The notes: generated by a model from the letters alone, not told the origin. A stretch of 55,829 nt of DNA from Aliibacillus thermotolerans (GCF_027853235.1 NZ_WKJG01000023.1:1-55829), one strand, 5' to 3'. Counted from the first letter of the stretch, positions 42,860-53,794 are shown. Program-made: numbers and translations.

Positions 42860-44890
42860 TCATTTCTTAATTGATATAATAATATTTTTATATTCATCAA
42901 CTTTTGCAATAAATTCAGGAGGTATAACTACTGTTGAGTCCAATTGTTCAATCATTGCCGGCCCTTTGATTTGCACCCCAACAGGAATGAGTGTTCGTCG
43001 GTAAATCGGAGTTTCTGTAAATCCTCCAGTTTCCTTAAAAAACACGTTTCGATACCCTTTTAATGCATCTTCTATTGCCCCACGCGGTTTTTCTTTTTTA
43101 AGTTCTGGTTTTCGAACAACACCAACCGCTTCTATGCTTAAGCCATAAATCTCCACTTCTACATTTGGATCAGAGAATGCATATGCTCGTTCATGTTCTT
43201 TGTGAAAATGGTTAACTGCTTCATCTAAAAAAATTGGTTTTCCTATTGTTATATCTAGCGAACGCCATTGACCAGCATAACGCATTTCTATATGACGAAT
43301 AAGATGCATATTTTCGTGTTCTATACCTTCTTTTTCAAGTAACTTCATCGCTTCTTTTTCCATTGTTAAAAATTCTTTTTCAATATCATCCACACTTATG
43401 TCACGGATTTTTGTTACATACGTTTTTGTAATATCATGTCGGAAATCAACAAGCAAGCAACCTAACGCTCCACCGACTCCAGGATGAGTTGGGATAATAA
43501 CATGAGGTATATCCATTTCCTTTGCTAAATAAGCACTATGAAGCGCACCTGCTCCCCCAAAAGCAACAAGTACAAAATCTCGCGGATCATAGCCTCTTCT
43601 TACTGATATAAGACGTAGGGCATCGCACATATTAGAGTGAGCTACCTCAAGTATTGCATGAGCCGCTTCATATTCGGTATATCCAAATTGTTCACAGATC
43701 GGCTGTAACGCTTGTAATGCTTTTTCTTTCTTTAATATCATCTGACCATCTAACAATGTACTATCGAGTCTTCCTAAAATGAGATTAGCATCAGTGTTTG
43801 TCGGTTTAGTTCCACCGGCGTCATAGCATGCTGGTCCAGGTTCTGCTCCAGCACTGTGTGGTCCATTTCGTAACGAACCCCCTTCATCAATCCATGAAAT
43901 ACTTCCACCACCAGCACCAATGGTTAAAACCTCAATACTTGGAAAACCAATTGGGTAGCCATATTCGACGTACCAGTCTTTCGTTACTCGTAATTCTCCT
44001 TCATACATAAGAGAAATATCAGTGCTAGTGCCACCCATATCTAAACCAATCGCATTTTTAAAACCGCATAATTCCGCGATATATTTACTCGCAATCGCTC
44101 CAGCCGCTATCCCAGAGCTTGCAAGTCGCGAAGCATAATGAGGAACCGTTTTAGATGTCATCACTCCTCCACCAGAATGAAGAACTAAAATATCTTTATC
44201 GTATCCAATTTCCTTCATACGAGATTCTAAATTAGAAATATAATTTCCTACCGTTGGTCCTAAAACTGCATTTATAATTGTTGTACTTAACCGTTCATGC
44301 TCAAATATTTCAGGTAAAATTTCACTAGATGCACAAATATATACATCTGGTAATTCTTGTTGTAAAATCTTTTTTACTTTTTGTTCATTTTTTCCATTGA
44401 CATAAGCATTCATAAACCCGATGGCAATTGCTTCTACTTTTCTTTTTTTTAGTACTCTTGCCAGTTCTTTTACTTCAGATTCATTCACTTCCTTTAACAC
44501 ACGACCTGCGTAATCGATTCGTTCAGATACTTCAAATCGATCTCGACGTTTTATATATGGATCAGTAACGTCATTGTATGCATCCCAAAGGTCTTGTTTC
44601 GTGCCACGACGAATTTCAGGAATATCACGAAATCCTTTTGTAGTAATTAACGCTGTTTTTGGCAACTTCCTTTCTATTAAAGCATTCGTTCCTACCGTCG
44701 TTCCGTGGGAAAACACTTTTATATTTTCACTATGAATATTTGCTTTTGTAATACCATTCATAATGCCTTGCTCAGGTTGTGACGGCGTAGAAGGTGTTTT
44801 TGTTACGAGTGTTTCGCCACTAACTTCATCAAAAAGTAAGACATCAGTAAATGTTCCACCTACATCAATTGCGAGTCTTACATTTTTCAT
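42860..44890 (-). CDS. Hydantoinase/oxoprolinase A-type subunit (HyuA/OplA-like)
   Basis: A 676-aa ATP-using subunit with the ASKHA-like fold of hydantoinase A. Phosphate-binding motifs are LAIDVGGTFTDVLLFDE near the N-terminus and NAIGLDMGGTSTDISLMYEG near residue 280. SHGTTVGTNALIERK and FGGAGALHSAYLAKEM are family hallmarks. It phosphorylates or activates the lactam amide for ring opening by the HyuB subunit. It is the first gene of the operon: AAGGGAGGA precedes the ATG, and a promoter, leader, terminator and cre site lie upstream. Confidence 0.9.
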   Translation of the reverse strand: MKNVRLAIDVGGTFTDVLLFDEVSGETLVTKTPSTPSQPEQGIMNGITKANIHSENIKVFSHGTTVGTNALIERKLPKTALITTKGFRDIPEIRRGTKQDLWDAYNDVTDPYIKRRDRFEVSERIDYAGRVLKEVNESEVKELARVLKKRKVEAIAIGFMNAYVNGKNEQKVKKILQQELPDVYICASSEILPEIFEHERLSTTIINAVLGPTVGNYISNLESRMKEIGYDKDILVLHSGGGVMTSKTVPHYASRLASSGIAAGAIASKYIAELCGFKNAIGLDMGGTSTDISLMYEGELRVTKDWYVEYGYPIGFPSIEVLTIGAGGGSISWIDEGGSLRNGPHSAGAEPGPACYDAGGTKPTNTDANLILGRLDSTLLDGQMILKKEKALQALQPICEQFGYTEYEAAHAILEVAHSNMCDALRLISVRRGYDPRDFVLVAFGGAGALHSAYLAKEMDIPHVIIPTHPGVGGALGCLLVDFRHDITKTYVTKIRDISVDDIEKEFLTMEKEAMKLLEKEGIEHENMHLIRHIEMRYAGQWRSLDITIGKPIFLDEAVNHFHKEHERAYAFSDPNVEVEIYGLSIEAVGVVRKPELKKEKPRGAIEDALKGYRNVFFKETGGFTETPIYRRTLIPVGVQIKGPAMIEQLDSTVVIPPEFIAKVDEYKNIIISIKK

Positions 44891-44984
44891 TACTTATCCT
44901 CCCTTCTCAATTGTATGAAAATAATTCTTTTAAATGCTTCACCACCTTTACTTTATTCTCCTTTTGGGAAATAAAAAACCAAAA

Positions 44985-45000
44985 AAGAGAGCGCTTTCAA
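44985..45000 (-). promoter_or_regulatory. cre-like catabolite repression site
   Basis: The minus strand reads TTGAAAGCGCTCTCTT, matching the CcpA consensus WTGNAANCGNWNNCAW at all but one fixed position. It lies between the leader terminator and the hyuA start, where bound CcpA could block elongating polymerase. Confidence 0.6.
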
Positions 45001-45010
45001 ATTAATAAAT

Positions 45011-45187
45011 AAAAAAAACCAGTCATATCAAATATACTTTGATATAACTGGCTCTCATCTAAGCGCTGCTTCACTACTAAGCGAAGTCAGTTAGACTTGA
45101 CAGTTAGAAGTATGTGATTAAATTGTGACAACAATACTTGTTCACTGGTCATGTAAGGGGATACCTTACTAGGAGTGAACCATTTTA
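45011..45187 (-). promoter_or_regulatory. Attenuator-like leader L1 upstream of the hyuA operon
   Basis: The transcript should begin near 45187. A hairpin lies at 45140-45180: outer stem GTTCACT/AGTGAAC, internal loop, inner stem GTAAGG/CCTTAC with a 5-nt loop. About 88 nt later comes a terminator (45011-45051) with a 14-bp stem (CCAGTTATATCAAA against TTTGATATGACTGG) and eight T residues on the minus strand. Two UAACUG segments in between can pair with CAGUUA of the terminator's 5' arm. The terminator start AGCCAGTTATAT is shared with leader L2. No known riboswitch class was recognised. Confidence 0.6.
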
Positions 45188-45192
45188 ACAAC

Positions 45193-45221
45193 AAGATACA
45201 AAAATTCATGAACACTGTCAA
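45193..45221 (-). promoter_or_regulatory. Sigma-A promoter of the hyuA operon
   Basis: TTGACA (45216-45221) and TATCTT (45193-45198) with 17-bp spacing on the minus strand. The -35 is embedded in the palindrome ACTGTCAACAGT (45214-45225), a possible operator. Confidence 0.8.
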
Positions 45222-45259
45222 CAGTTTTTTCCGAAAATTTAAATATATTGAATTTAAAA

Positions 45260-45580
45260 TTATTTATATCTAATTTCTTCGTATTGCAAATGAAGATCTT
45301 TTAGCGCAGCAATTAACGCATTTGTCGCTTTTCCCCGATAATATTTTTGGATTTTCTCCACTGGTTTTTCTATTCCATCTTTTAAACTGACTCCTTTCAA
45401 CAATCTCCCGATAAAATCTCTCCCGTGTTCTGTGGCAAGAGTACACGATGCTTCCACAATGACACCATATGTCATTTCTACTTCTGCAGTGATCGTCAGT
45501 GTATCAAAAACGCTTTTCGCTGCCATTCCTTGTGGAAGCCTTGCATGTCCTGCAATAAATACTGTTTCTACTGGTACCAT
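45260..45580 (-). CDS. DUF3870 domain protein
   Basis: A 106-aa cytosolic protein: TVFIAGHARLPQGMAAKSVF, then DTLTITAEVEMTYGVIVEAS, CTLATEH, and a C-terminal KIQKYYRGKATNALIAALKDL helix. This matches the DUF3870 family. No function is established. It lies directly upstream of the hyu operon promoter on the same strand; with no terminator between, its transcript may run into leader L1. AAGGGGGAAG precedes the ATG. Confidence 0.75.
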   Translation of the reverse strand: MVPVETVFIAGHARLPQGMAAKSVFDTLTITAEVEMTYGVIVEASCTLATEHGRDFIGRLLKGVSLKDGIEKPVEKIQKYYRGKATNALIAALKDLHLQYEEIRYK

Positions 45581-45793
45581 TTTACTTCCCCCTTAAAAAA
45601 ATTTCTGTCATTAGTATTTTGATATCATTCATCATATCGTATTGACAATGAATTGATAAACTATTTTTTATTTTTTCAAAAAATATTAGAGCGCATTGCT
45701 TGCATATTGTTTAAAATAATCATAAAATAAAAAAATATATATAAAGGGAGCTTTACACGATGTAAGAATTTAAATAAAAAGGAGGTATCCACC

Positions 45794-46573
45794 ATGGAAT
45801 CCCAAAACAACACTTCTTTGCCATCCCACGATTTATTAATACAGGTCATCGGTATGTTAGAAGATGGCGTGCTCATTATGAACGAAGATCTGTCTATTCA
45901 TTATGTGAACGAAGGTTTTCTCCATATGACAGGCTATTCACCAAAAGAAATGGAAAAAAATGTTTTCCGTCTTTTGGAAGGTGCCGATACCTCCACTGAA
46001 TCTCTTCATTTGATCGAACGAGCCATCACTCAAAAATCATCGGAAGAAGTGGATTGGGTCAGCTACCGAAAAAACGGCACAAAGTTTCTAAACCGAACCC
46101 GTATCAAAACAGTTTATATTGAAGAAGAGAAAAAGCATTATACCATTGTCATCATGGAAGATATTACGAATGCGAAAGTATCTGCCGAAAAAATAAAATT
46201 TTACGAAAACAAAGTGACAGCATTCTCAACTCCTATATTACCTATCACGGATCATCTATTGTTACTTCCAATTATTGGAAGCCTTGATGAAGAAAGATTG
46301 CAAAACATTTTTGATGACGTGACAGAAACCGTCTACTCCACACCGATTCATACATTGATTCTTGATTTGTCGGGATTGGAGGAAGTTACAGACAACACGT
46401 TACAAGGATTATTTACGCTCCATCATATTTTAGAATTAGTGGAGTCTGAACTGGTCATTACCGGAATTACACCAGAGTGGGAAGAAAAAGCAAATACCTT
46501 AGATATTGATCACAGTCGTTTCCGCATTTTTGACACGATTAAAGACGCGATTTCCAGTCTTGAATATATTTAA
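45794..46573 (+). CDS. YtvA-like PAS-STAS protein lacking the photoactive cysteine
   Basis: A 259-aa protein built like the stressosome blue-light sensor YtvA: an N-terminal PAS/LOV-like domain (about 12-130), a linker helix with AFSTPILPITDHLLLLPIIG, and a C-terminal STAS domain (LILDLSGLEEVTDNTLQGLF, then LVITGITPEW). In YtvA the LOV motif is NCRFLQG with an adduct-forming cysteine. Here residues 56-63 read NVFRLLEG with valine in its place and one extra residue, so no light-driven adduct can form by that route. It may sense another signal. AAGGAGG lies upstream. Confidence 0.85.
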   Translation: MESQNNTSLPSHDLLIQVIGMLEDGVLIMNEDLSIHYVNEGFLHMTGYSPKEMEKNVFRLLEGADTSTESLHLIERAITQKSSEEVDWVSYRKNGTKFLNRTRIKTVYIEEEKKHYTIVIMEDITNAKVSAEKIKFYENKVTAFSTPILPITDHLLLLPIIGSLDEERLQNIFDDVTETVYSTPIHTLILDLSGLEEVTDNTLQGLFTLHHILELVESELVITGITPEWEEKANTLDIDHSRFRIFDTIKDAISSLEYI

Positions 46574-46592
46574 AATTTTTTTCTGGAACGAC

Positions 46593-46621
46593 TTGCATCT
46601 ACCTCTCATTCATGGTAAGAT
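46593..46621 (+). promoter_or_regulatory. Promoter of the cold-shock gene with long leader
   Basis: TTGCAT (46593-46598) and extended -10 TGGTAAGAT (46613-46621) with a 17-bp spacer. This leaves a 5' UTR of about 110 nt, as is usual for csp mRNAs. Confidence 0.5.
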
Positions 46622-46737
46622 AAAGTTGCTATTTTGTCACCTATGGTCATGAATAGGGTTTTAAACCTTTTTCTTGATCGTAGTGTTTAGCAAGATAAGT
46701 AATTATTACGTGCGACAAACGCACACAGGAGGATCAC

Positions 46738-46938
46738 ATGGAACAAGGAACAGTTAAATGGTTTAATGCAGAAAAAGGTTTTGGTTTTATCGAGCGTGAA
46801 GGTGCAGATGATGTGTTCGTTCATTTCTCTGCGATTCAAGAAGAAGGTTTTAAAACACTGGAAGAAGGTCAACAAGTGACTTTCGAAATCGTTGAAGGTG
46901 ACCGTGGACCACAAGCTGCGAACGTAACAAAACAGTAA
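46738..46938 (+). CDS. Cold-shock protein (CspA/CspB family)
   Basis: A 66-aa OB-fold RNA chaperone. RNP1 (KGFGFIE) and RNP2 (VFVHFSAI) are intact in [18 protein letters not shown] and [11 protein letters not shown]. The C-terminal [12 protein letters not shown] is typical. It binds single-stranded RNA and helps translation at low temperature. AGGAGG lies upstream, with a long leader and a strong terminator behind. Which Bacillus paralogue it equals cannot be decided. Confidence 0.95.
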   Translation: MEQGTVKWFNAEKGFGFIEREGADDVFVHFSAIQEEGFKTLEEGQQVTFEIVEGDRGPQAANVTKQ

Positions 46939-46963
46939 ATGAGACACAAATAAAAAAACCAAA

Positions 46964-46997
46964 AAGAACTCTCCGGTATTCAGGAGAGTTCTTTTTT
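46964..46997 (+). terminator. Terminator of the csp gene
   Basis: AAGAACTCTCC pairs with GGAGAGTTCTT around 8 nt and is followed by T residues. It can also serve the convergent recQ gene. Confidence 0.9.
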
Positions 46998-47009
46998 CGT
47001 GTCGTGTCA

Positions 47010-48779
47010 TCAGTATTCGTATTCCTTTAAAGCGTGTAAAAATATTTCTCCGTACGAGGATAATTTTTGTTTTCCGATTCCTTTGATTTGCAACATTTCC
47101 GTTTCATTCGTTGGCATATAACGGCATAACTCTAACAATGTCTGATCCGAAAACACCATATAAGGAGCGATTTGTTTTTCTTTCGCAATCTCCATTCTTA
47201 TTTTCCGCAACTTTTCAAAGAGCGGGTTTTCTTTCGTAGCTTCTTGCACTTTTTTTCTTTCTTTTTTCATTACTTTCTCTTCCCCGCGCAACACAGCGAC
47301 GGCTCGTTCTGTTAATTTTAACACCGGATACGTCCCATCCGCGAGATCAAGATAACGATGCGCAAGTAAAAAGTCGATAAAAGCGTTCACTTCTTTTTGC
47401 GACTTATCTTTCATTAATCCGTAAGTGGACAGTTCTTCTAAATGAAATTGTCGTATTTTTTGATTAGAAGAGCCGGTAAGAACTTGTGCCACCATCGTTT
47501 TTCCGTAACGTTCTCGCATTCGTTTGACACAAGACAACACCATTTGCGCTTCTGTCGTGACATCAGTCAACGTGCGATCGTCCTTACAGTGAAGACAATG
47601 ACCGCAAGGAACATCCCTTGGATCTCCAAAATAAGCTAAAATATAATTTTGTAAACAATCTTCTGTATGGCAATAATTAACCATTTGTTTTAATTTTTGA
47701 TACTCTGCTTCTTTTTTCTCCCGATTCAACTCCGATTGTTCGATTAAAAAATGATGCACATGGATATCCTTTGGTGAAAATAATAAAATACATTCACTCT
47801 TTGCTCCGTCTCGACCAGCTCTTCCTGCTTCTTGATAATAAGATTCAATGTTTCGTGGCATTTGGGCATGCAACACGTAGCGTACATTCGATTTATTAAT
47901 CCCCATGCCAAAAGCGTTAGTCGCCACCATCACGTCCACTTCATCGTACACAAACTGCTCTTGAGAAACCGAGCGTTCTTCTCGTTCCATCCCACCATGG
48001 TATTTTGCTGCTGATATCCCATTTGATATGAGCTTGTGGTGAATTCGCTCCACTTCTTTTCTCGTAATGGCATAAATAATCCCAGCTTGATTCGGATGTT
48101 TTTTCACATAATCAAGCAAGAAGTCATCTCTGTCCTCCCCTTTAACGACAGAGAATTGTAAGTTCTCTCGTTGAAAACCAGTATGTACGATATTTTCTTC
48201 ATGTATGGATAAAGCACGGCTAATGTCTGTCGCAACTTGGGGCGTGGCAGTAGCTGTTAATGCTAACACCGACACATCCCCTTCAATTGCGTCAATAAAC
48301 GCAGGTATTTTGCGATAGCTCGGTCGAAAGTCATGCCCCCACTGAGAGAAACAATGGGCTTCATCTATGGCTACGAGAGAAATTGGCAAGCCCTCGATAA
48401 ATTGAATAAAAGCTTCATTTTCTAGCCTCTCTGGTGCTAAATATAAAAGTCGATATTTCCCCTCACGTAAACCTTGAATTCGTTCTCGCATTTCTTCTCT
48501 TGACACTACACTATTTATATAAGTGGCTTCAATTCCTGCTTCTTTCCCTTCATCTACTTGGTCTTTCATCAGGGAAATTAACGGAGAAACAACAACAGTG
48601 ATTCCATCCAATATCAGTGAAGGAATTTGATAACATAACGATTTTCCACCACCTGTCGGCATGATTGCTAACGTTCGTTTTCTTTGTAACACTTTCTCAA
48701 TTACTTGTTGTTGGCCCGGACGAAAATCGTCATATCCGAATAACTCTTGTAAATATGTTTTTGCCCGCTCCACCACCAT
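47010..48779 (-). CDS. recQ: ATP-dependent DNA helicase RecQ
   Basis: A 589-aa 3'-5' helicase. Motifs are [39 protein letters not shown], the DEAH box in [29 protein letters not shown], and [19 protein letters not shown] with [10 protein letters not shown]. The RQC zinc cysteines are visible (C in [13 protein letters not shown], and CGHCLHC). A C-terminal HRDC domain contains [20 protein letters not shown]. The start is the ATG at 48779 with AAGGAGGAGG; 53 upstream in-frame codons overlap the sirtuin promoter and are not used. Confidence 0.93.
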   Translation of the reverse strand: MVVERAKTYLQELFGYDDFRPGQQQVIEKVLQRKRTLAIMPTGGGKSLCYQIPSLILDGITVVVSPLISLMKDQVDEGKEAGIEATYINSVVSREEMRERIQGLREGKYRLLYLAPERLENEAFIQFIEGLPISLVAIDEAHCFSQWGHDFRPSYRKIPAFIDAIEGDVSVLALTATATPQVATDISRALSIHEENIVHTGFQRENLQFSVVKGEDRDDFLLDYVKKHPNQAGIIYAITRKEVERIHHKLISNGISAAKYHGGMEREERSVSQEQFVYDEVDVMVATNAFGMGINKSNVRYVLHAQMPRNIESYYQEAGRAGRDGAKSECILLFSPKDIHVHHFLIEQSELNREKKEAEYQKLKQMVNYCHTEDCLQNYILAYFGDPRDVPCGHCLHCKDDRTLTDVTTEAQMVLSCVKRMRERYGKTMVAQVLTGSSNQKIRQFHLEELSTYGLMKDKSQKEVNAFIDFLLAHRYLDLADGTYPVLKLTERAVAVLRGEEKVMKKERKKVQEATKENPLFEKLRKIRMEIAKEKQIAPYMVFSDQTLLELCRYMPTNETEMLQIKGIGKQKLSSYGEIFLHALKEYEY

Positions 48780-48920
48780 TTTTTCCTCCTCCTTCCCATT
48801 TCCTCCCCTTATTATACGCTTTGCCAGTCCAAACAAAAAGACTTGACGCAACTTGACAACATTCTTCCTTTTATTATCTTTTGCTAAAATAGATGAAGAA
48901 CATAAGTTGAGGTGATACAA

Positions 48921-49637
48921 GTGGAAAAATTCAGTCAATGGTTAAAAGAATCCAATCATACGGTTATCTTTACTGGAGCTGGTATGTCCACAGAAAGCGG
49001 CCTGCCGGATTTTCGCTCCAAGACAGGTTTGTGGAAACAAAAAGACCCTACAAAACTAGCAAGTACAACGGCACTCACTCATTACCGCGAAGATTTCTAC
49101 GCTTTTTATAAAACAAGAATTGAAGCGCTCCAACAAGTAGAACCCCACGCTGGACATAAAGAGCTTGCTCATTGGGAAAAGAAAGGACTTCTGCAAAGCA
49201 TCATCACTCAAAATGTCGATGGTCTGCATCAAAAAGCGGGAAGCAAAAATGTGGCGGAATTGCACGGAAATCTCACTTCTTTACGATGTCATGACTGTGG
49301 ACGACAAGAAAGTATGGACTTGTATTTACAGGATAAAACAACTTGTCAAACATGCGGCGGCTTTTTGCGACCAAATGTCGTGCTATTTGGTGAAATGCTC
49401 CCAGAAGAAGCTATAATCACCGCGGAAACAGAAACGAATCAAGCGGAACTTTTCATCGTTCTCGGATCAAGCCTTACCGTCACTCCTGCTGCTACTTTTC
49501 CTCAAATCGCAAAGCAAAATGGCGCAACTCTTGTCATCATTAACCAAGAAAAAACACCGTTAGATACAATAGCTGACCTTGTTATTCACGACAAAAAAAT
49601 TGGTGAAGCACTCACGGAAACGGCTCAATACTTATAG
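48921..49637 (+). CDS. NAD-dependent protein deacetylase (sirtuin)
   Basis: A 238-aa Sir2-family enzyme (SrtN/CobB type). Motifs are [29 protein letters not shown], the catalytic histidine in ELHGNL, two zinc CxxC pairs (CHDC and CQTC), RPNVVLFGE and [12 protein letters not shown]. It removes acyl groups from lysines using NAD+. GTG at 48921 is chosen as start, 7 nt after GAGGTGAT; a GTG three codons earlier overlaps the ribosome binding site. It is divergent to recQ with about 140 bp shared regulatory space. Confidence 0.92.
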   Translation: MEKFSQWLKESNHTVIFTGAGMSTESGLPDFRSKTGLWKQKDPTKLASTTALTHYREDFYAFYKTRIEALQQVEPHAGHKELAHWEKKGLLQSIITQNVDGLHQKAGSKNVAELHGNLTSLRCHDCGRQESMDLYLQDKTTCQTCGGFLRPNVVLFGEMLPEEAIITAETETNQAELFIVLGSSLTVTPAATFPQIAKQNGATLVIINQEKTPLDTIADLVIHDKKIGEALTETAQYL

Positions 49638-49750
49638 AGGTAATTGCGCACAATAAATTTTTTACACTTTTTTTATCATTTGCTATTGTATTTTTATTCA
49701 TAAAAGGTTATTATTATAATCAAGTCGTTGGAAAAATAGGAGAGAGTGCT

Positions 49751-51091
49751 ATGAACAAGAAAAATATTATCATTATCGGTGCAGCAGGAAGAGATTTTCA
49801 TAACTTTAACGTATATTATCGTGACAATGAAGCATATAATGTTGTTGCGTTTACTGCAGCACAAATTCCAGACATAGATGGACGAAAATACCCAAGTGAA
49901 TTGGCAGGGGAATTGTATCCAGACGGTATCCCAATTTATTCCCAAGAGGAACTACCGGAACTCATTAAAGCGTTAGAAGTTGATGAATGTGTGTTTTCCT
50001 ATAGTGATGTCAGTTACGAAGAAGTGATGAGCGTCAGTGCCATCGTCAACGCCGCGGGAGCTAACTTCACCTTGCTCGGGCCAAACAGCACGATGTTAAA
50101 AAGTAAAAAACCAGTCATTTCTGTTTGTGCGGTACGAACTGGAACCGGCAAAAGTCAAACGTCAAGAAAAATTATTGAAACGCTCTTAGAACATCATTTA
50201 AAAGTCGTAGCCATCAGACATCCGATGCCTTATGGAGATTTGAACGCACAACGGGTGCAACGCTTTGCAACCGTAGAAGATTTGAAGAAACATCACTGTA
50301 CCATTGAAGAAATGGAAGAGTATGAACCACATGTAGCAAGAGGAAACATTGTTTATGCTGGTGTTGACTATGCCGATATTTTAGAAGCTGCAGAAAATGA
50401 TCCTGATGGTTGCGATGTCATTTTATGGGACGGAGGAAATAATGACTTCTCTTTCATCGAACCGGATTTAGCTATCACTGTCTTAGACCCACATCGTCCA
50501 GGACACGAATTGAACTATTACCCGGGAGAAGTATGTTTACGTACCACTGATGTGGCGATTATTAATAAAGTGGATAGTGCGAAAAAAGAAGCGATCGAAA
50601 TTGTTGAAAATAATATTAAAGCCGCGAATCCAAATAGTAAAATTATTAAAGCAGAGTCTACCATTAAAGTCGACAAACCAGAAATTGTTGCTGGAAAACG
50701 CGTGCTCATCGTAGAAGATGGACCGACACTCACCCATGGAGAAATGGCTTTAGGAGCCGGTACCGTTGCAGCAGAACGTTTAGGGGTGAAAGAGATCGTT
50801 GACCCACGTCCATCTGCAGTCGGTACACTTACCGAAACCTTTAATAAATACAAACACCTCGGTAAGGTTCTTCCAGCCATGGGGTACGGGGAACAACAAT
50901 TAAAAGACTTAGAAGAAACAATTAACAATACGGATTGTGATGCTGTGATCATCGGGACACCGATTGATTTAACTCGCGTCATTTCCATTAATAAACCGTC
51001 AACACGGGTCCACTATGATTTAGAAGAAGTAGACGGACCAAACTTAGAAGAAATTTTAAAAGAATTTATCCAAAAGCCTAATTTAGTATAA
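49751..51091 (+). CDS. Cyclic 2,3-diphosphoglycerate synthetase-like P-loop GTPase
   Basis: A 446-aa protein. The N-terminal Rossmann-like half begins NIIIIGAAGRDFHNFNVYYR and carries FTAAQIPDIDGRKYP. Next comes a P-loop domain with SVCAVRTGTGKSQTSRKI, VILWDGGNNDFSF and a nucleotide-specificity-like INKVDS. The architecture matches the cyclic 2,3-diphosphoglycerate synthetase family known from thermophilic archaea, found without proven function in many bacteria. It is monocistronic with its own terminator. Biochemical role here unknown. Confidence 0.75.
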   Translation: MNKKNIIIIGAAGRDFHNFNVYYRDNEAYNVVAFTAAQIPDIDGRKYPSELAGELYPDGIPIYSQEELPELIKALEVDECVFSYSDVSYEEVMSVSAIVNAAGANFTLLGPNSTMLKSKKPVISVCAVRTGTGKSQTSRKIIETLLEHHLKVVAIRHPMPYGDLNAQRVQRFATVEDLKKHHCTIEEMEEYEPHVARGNIVYAGVDYADILEAAENDPDGCDVILWDGGNNDFSFIEPDLAITVLDPHRPGHELNYYPGEVCLRTTDVAIINKVDSAKKEAIEIVENNIKAANPNSKIIKAESTIKVDKPEIVAGKRVLIVEDGPTLTHGEMALGAGTVAAERLGVKEIVDPRPSAVGTLTETFNKYKHLGKVLPAMGYGEQQLKDLEETINNTDCDAVIIGTPIDLTRVISINKPSTRVHYDLEEVDGPNLEEILKEFIQKPNLV

Positions 51092-51102
51092 TCTTATCTA
51101 TA

Positions 51103-51135
51103 AAAGTCGCGTGGATGTTAACGCGACTTTTTTTA
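51103..51135 (+). terminator. Terminator of the cDPGS-like gene
   Basis: AAAGTCGCGT pairs with ACGCGACTTT and is followed by TTTT. Confidence 0.9.
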
Positions 51136-51258
51136 TCTTCCCCATCGATGGTCGTGATAACAAAATGAAAAAAATGGAAGGTATTTTATTACATTTGAAG
51201 ATTATAATCATACTTGGGGAGGCGCATTGTTTTTTATTCAAACAATTCTGAAATAACC

Positions 51259-51289
51259 TACACATTTAGAATGTTATTTGTTATAATTA
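51259..51289 (+). promoter_or_regulatory. Possible katG promoter with PerR-like half-site
   Basis: TACACA and TATAAT (51282-51287) have 17-bp spacing. TTATAATTA at 51281-51289 equals one half of the PerR box (TTATAATNATTATAA), but the second half is not conserved. Confidence 0.35.
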
Positions 51290-51323
51290 CAAAGTAAGAA
51301 TTATTTTTATATATAGTGTATGA

Positions 51324-53549
<2,226 letters not shown>

Positions 53550-53554
53550 TATCA

Positions 53555-53600
53555 CAGCCCCCTCCTTTTCACTATATTGTGAAGAGTTGGGGGCTGCTTT
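53555..53600 (+). terminator. Terminator of katG
   Basis: CAGCCCCC pairs with GGGGGCTG around an inner CAC/GTG hairpin and is followed by CTTTTG. Confidence 0.85.
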
Positions 53601-53778
53601 TGTGTCAGCAGATTGTCAACGAATGAATCACCTTCGAATCAAAGGAAGTATAAACAAGGAGAACCTCCTCCAATTTGCTAGTACTCTTCCCTTTCAAGAA
53701 ATAATGTATCCATCTGCAATTGAAAAAGATTATTTGATATGATAAAAAAATAAATCCTTATTTTTTATCAACGAAATG

Positions 53779-53794
53779 ATGAAAACGTTTTAAA
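53779..53794 (+). promoter_or_regulatory. cre-like palindrome before the PucR-type activator
   Basis: ATGAAAACGTTTTAAA carries the palindrome AAAACGTTTT and fits the CcpA consensus except for the conserved C. It lies about 15 bp before the start codon. The 258-bp gap 53550-53807 holds nothing else recognised. Confidence 0.35.

Noticed and set aside
45060-45190. T-box or known riboswitch in leader L1
   Set aside because: The T-box core (AGGGTGGNACCGCG) is absent, and none of the known purine, glycine, guanidine, lysine or preQ1 consensus cores could be recognised. Kept as an unassigned attenuator.
45680-45790. Sigma-54 or sigma-B promoter before the PAS-STAS gene
   Set aside because: GTTTAA is present, but no GGGTAT follows at 12-15 bp; the TTGC-like bases do not fit a -24/-12 pair.
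50518-50988. Long antisense open frame inside the cDPGS-like gene
   Set aside because: Shadow of a strongly coding frame; no ribosome binding site and no recognisable domain. The same holds for the antisense frames at 1180-1701 and 53090-53416.
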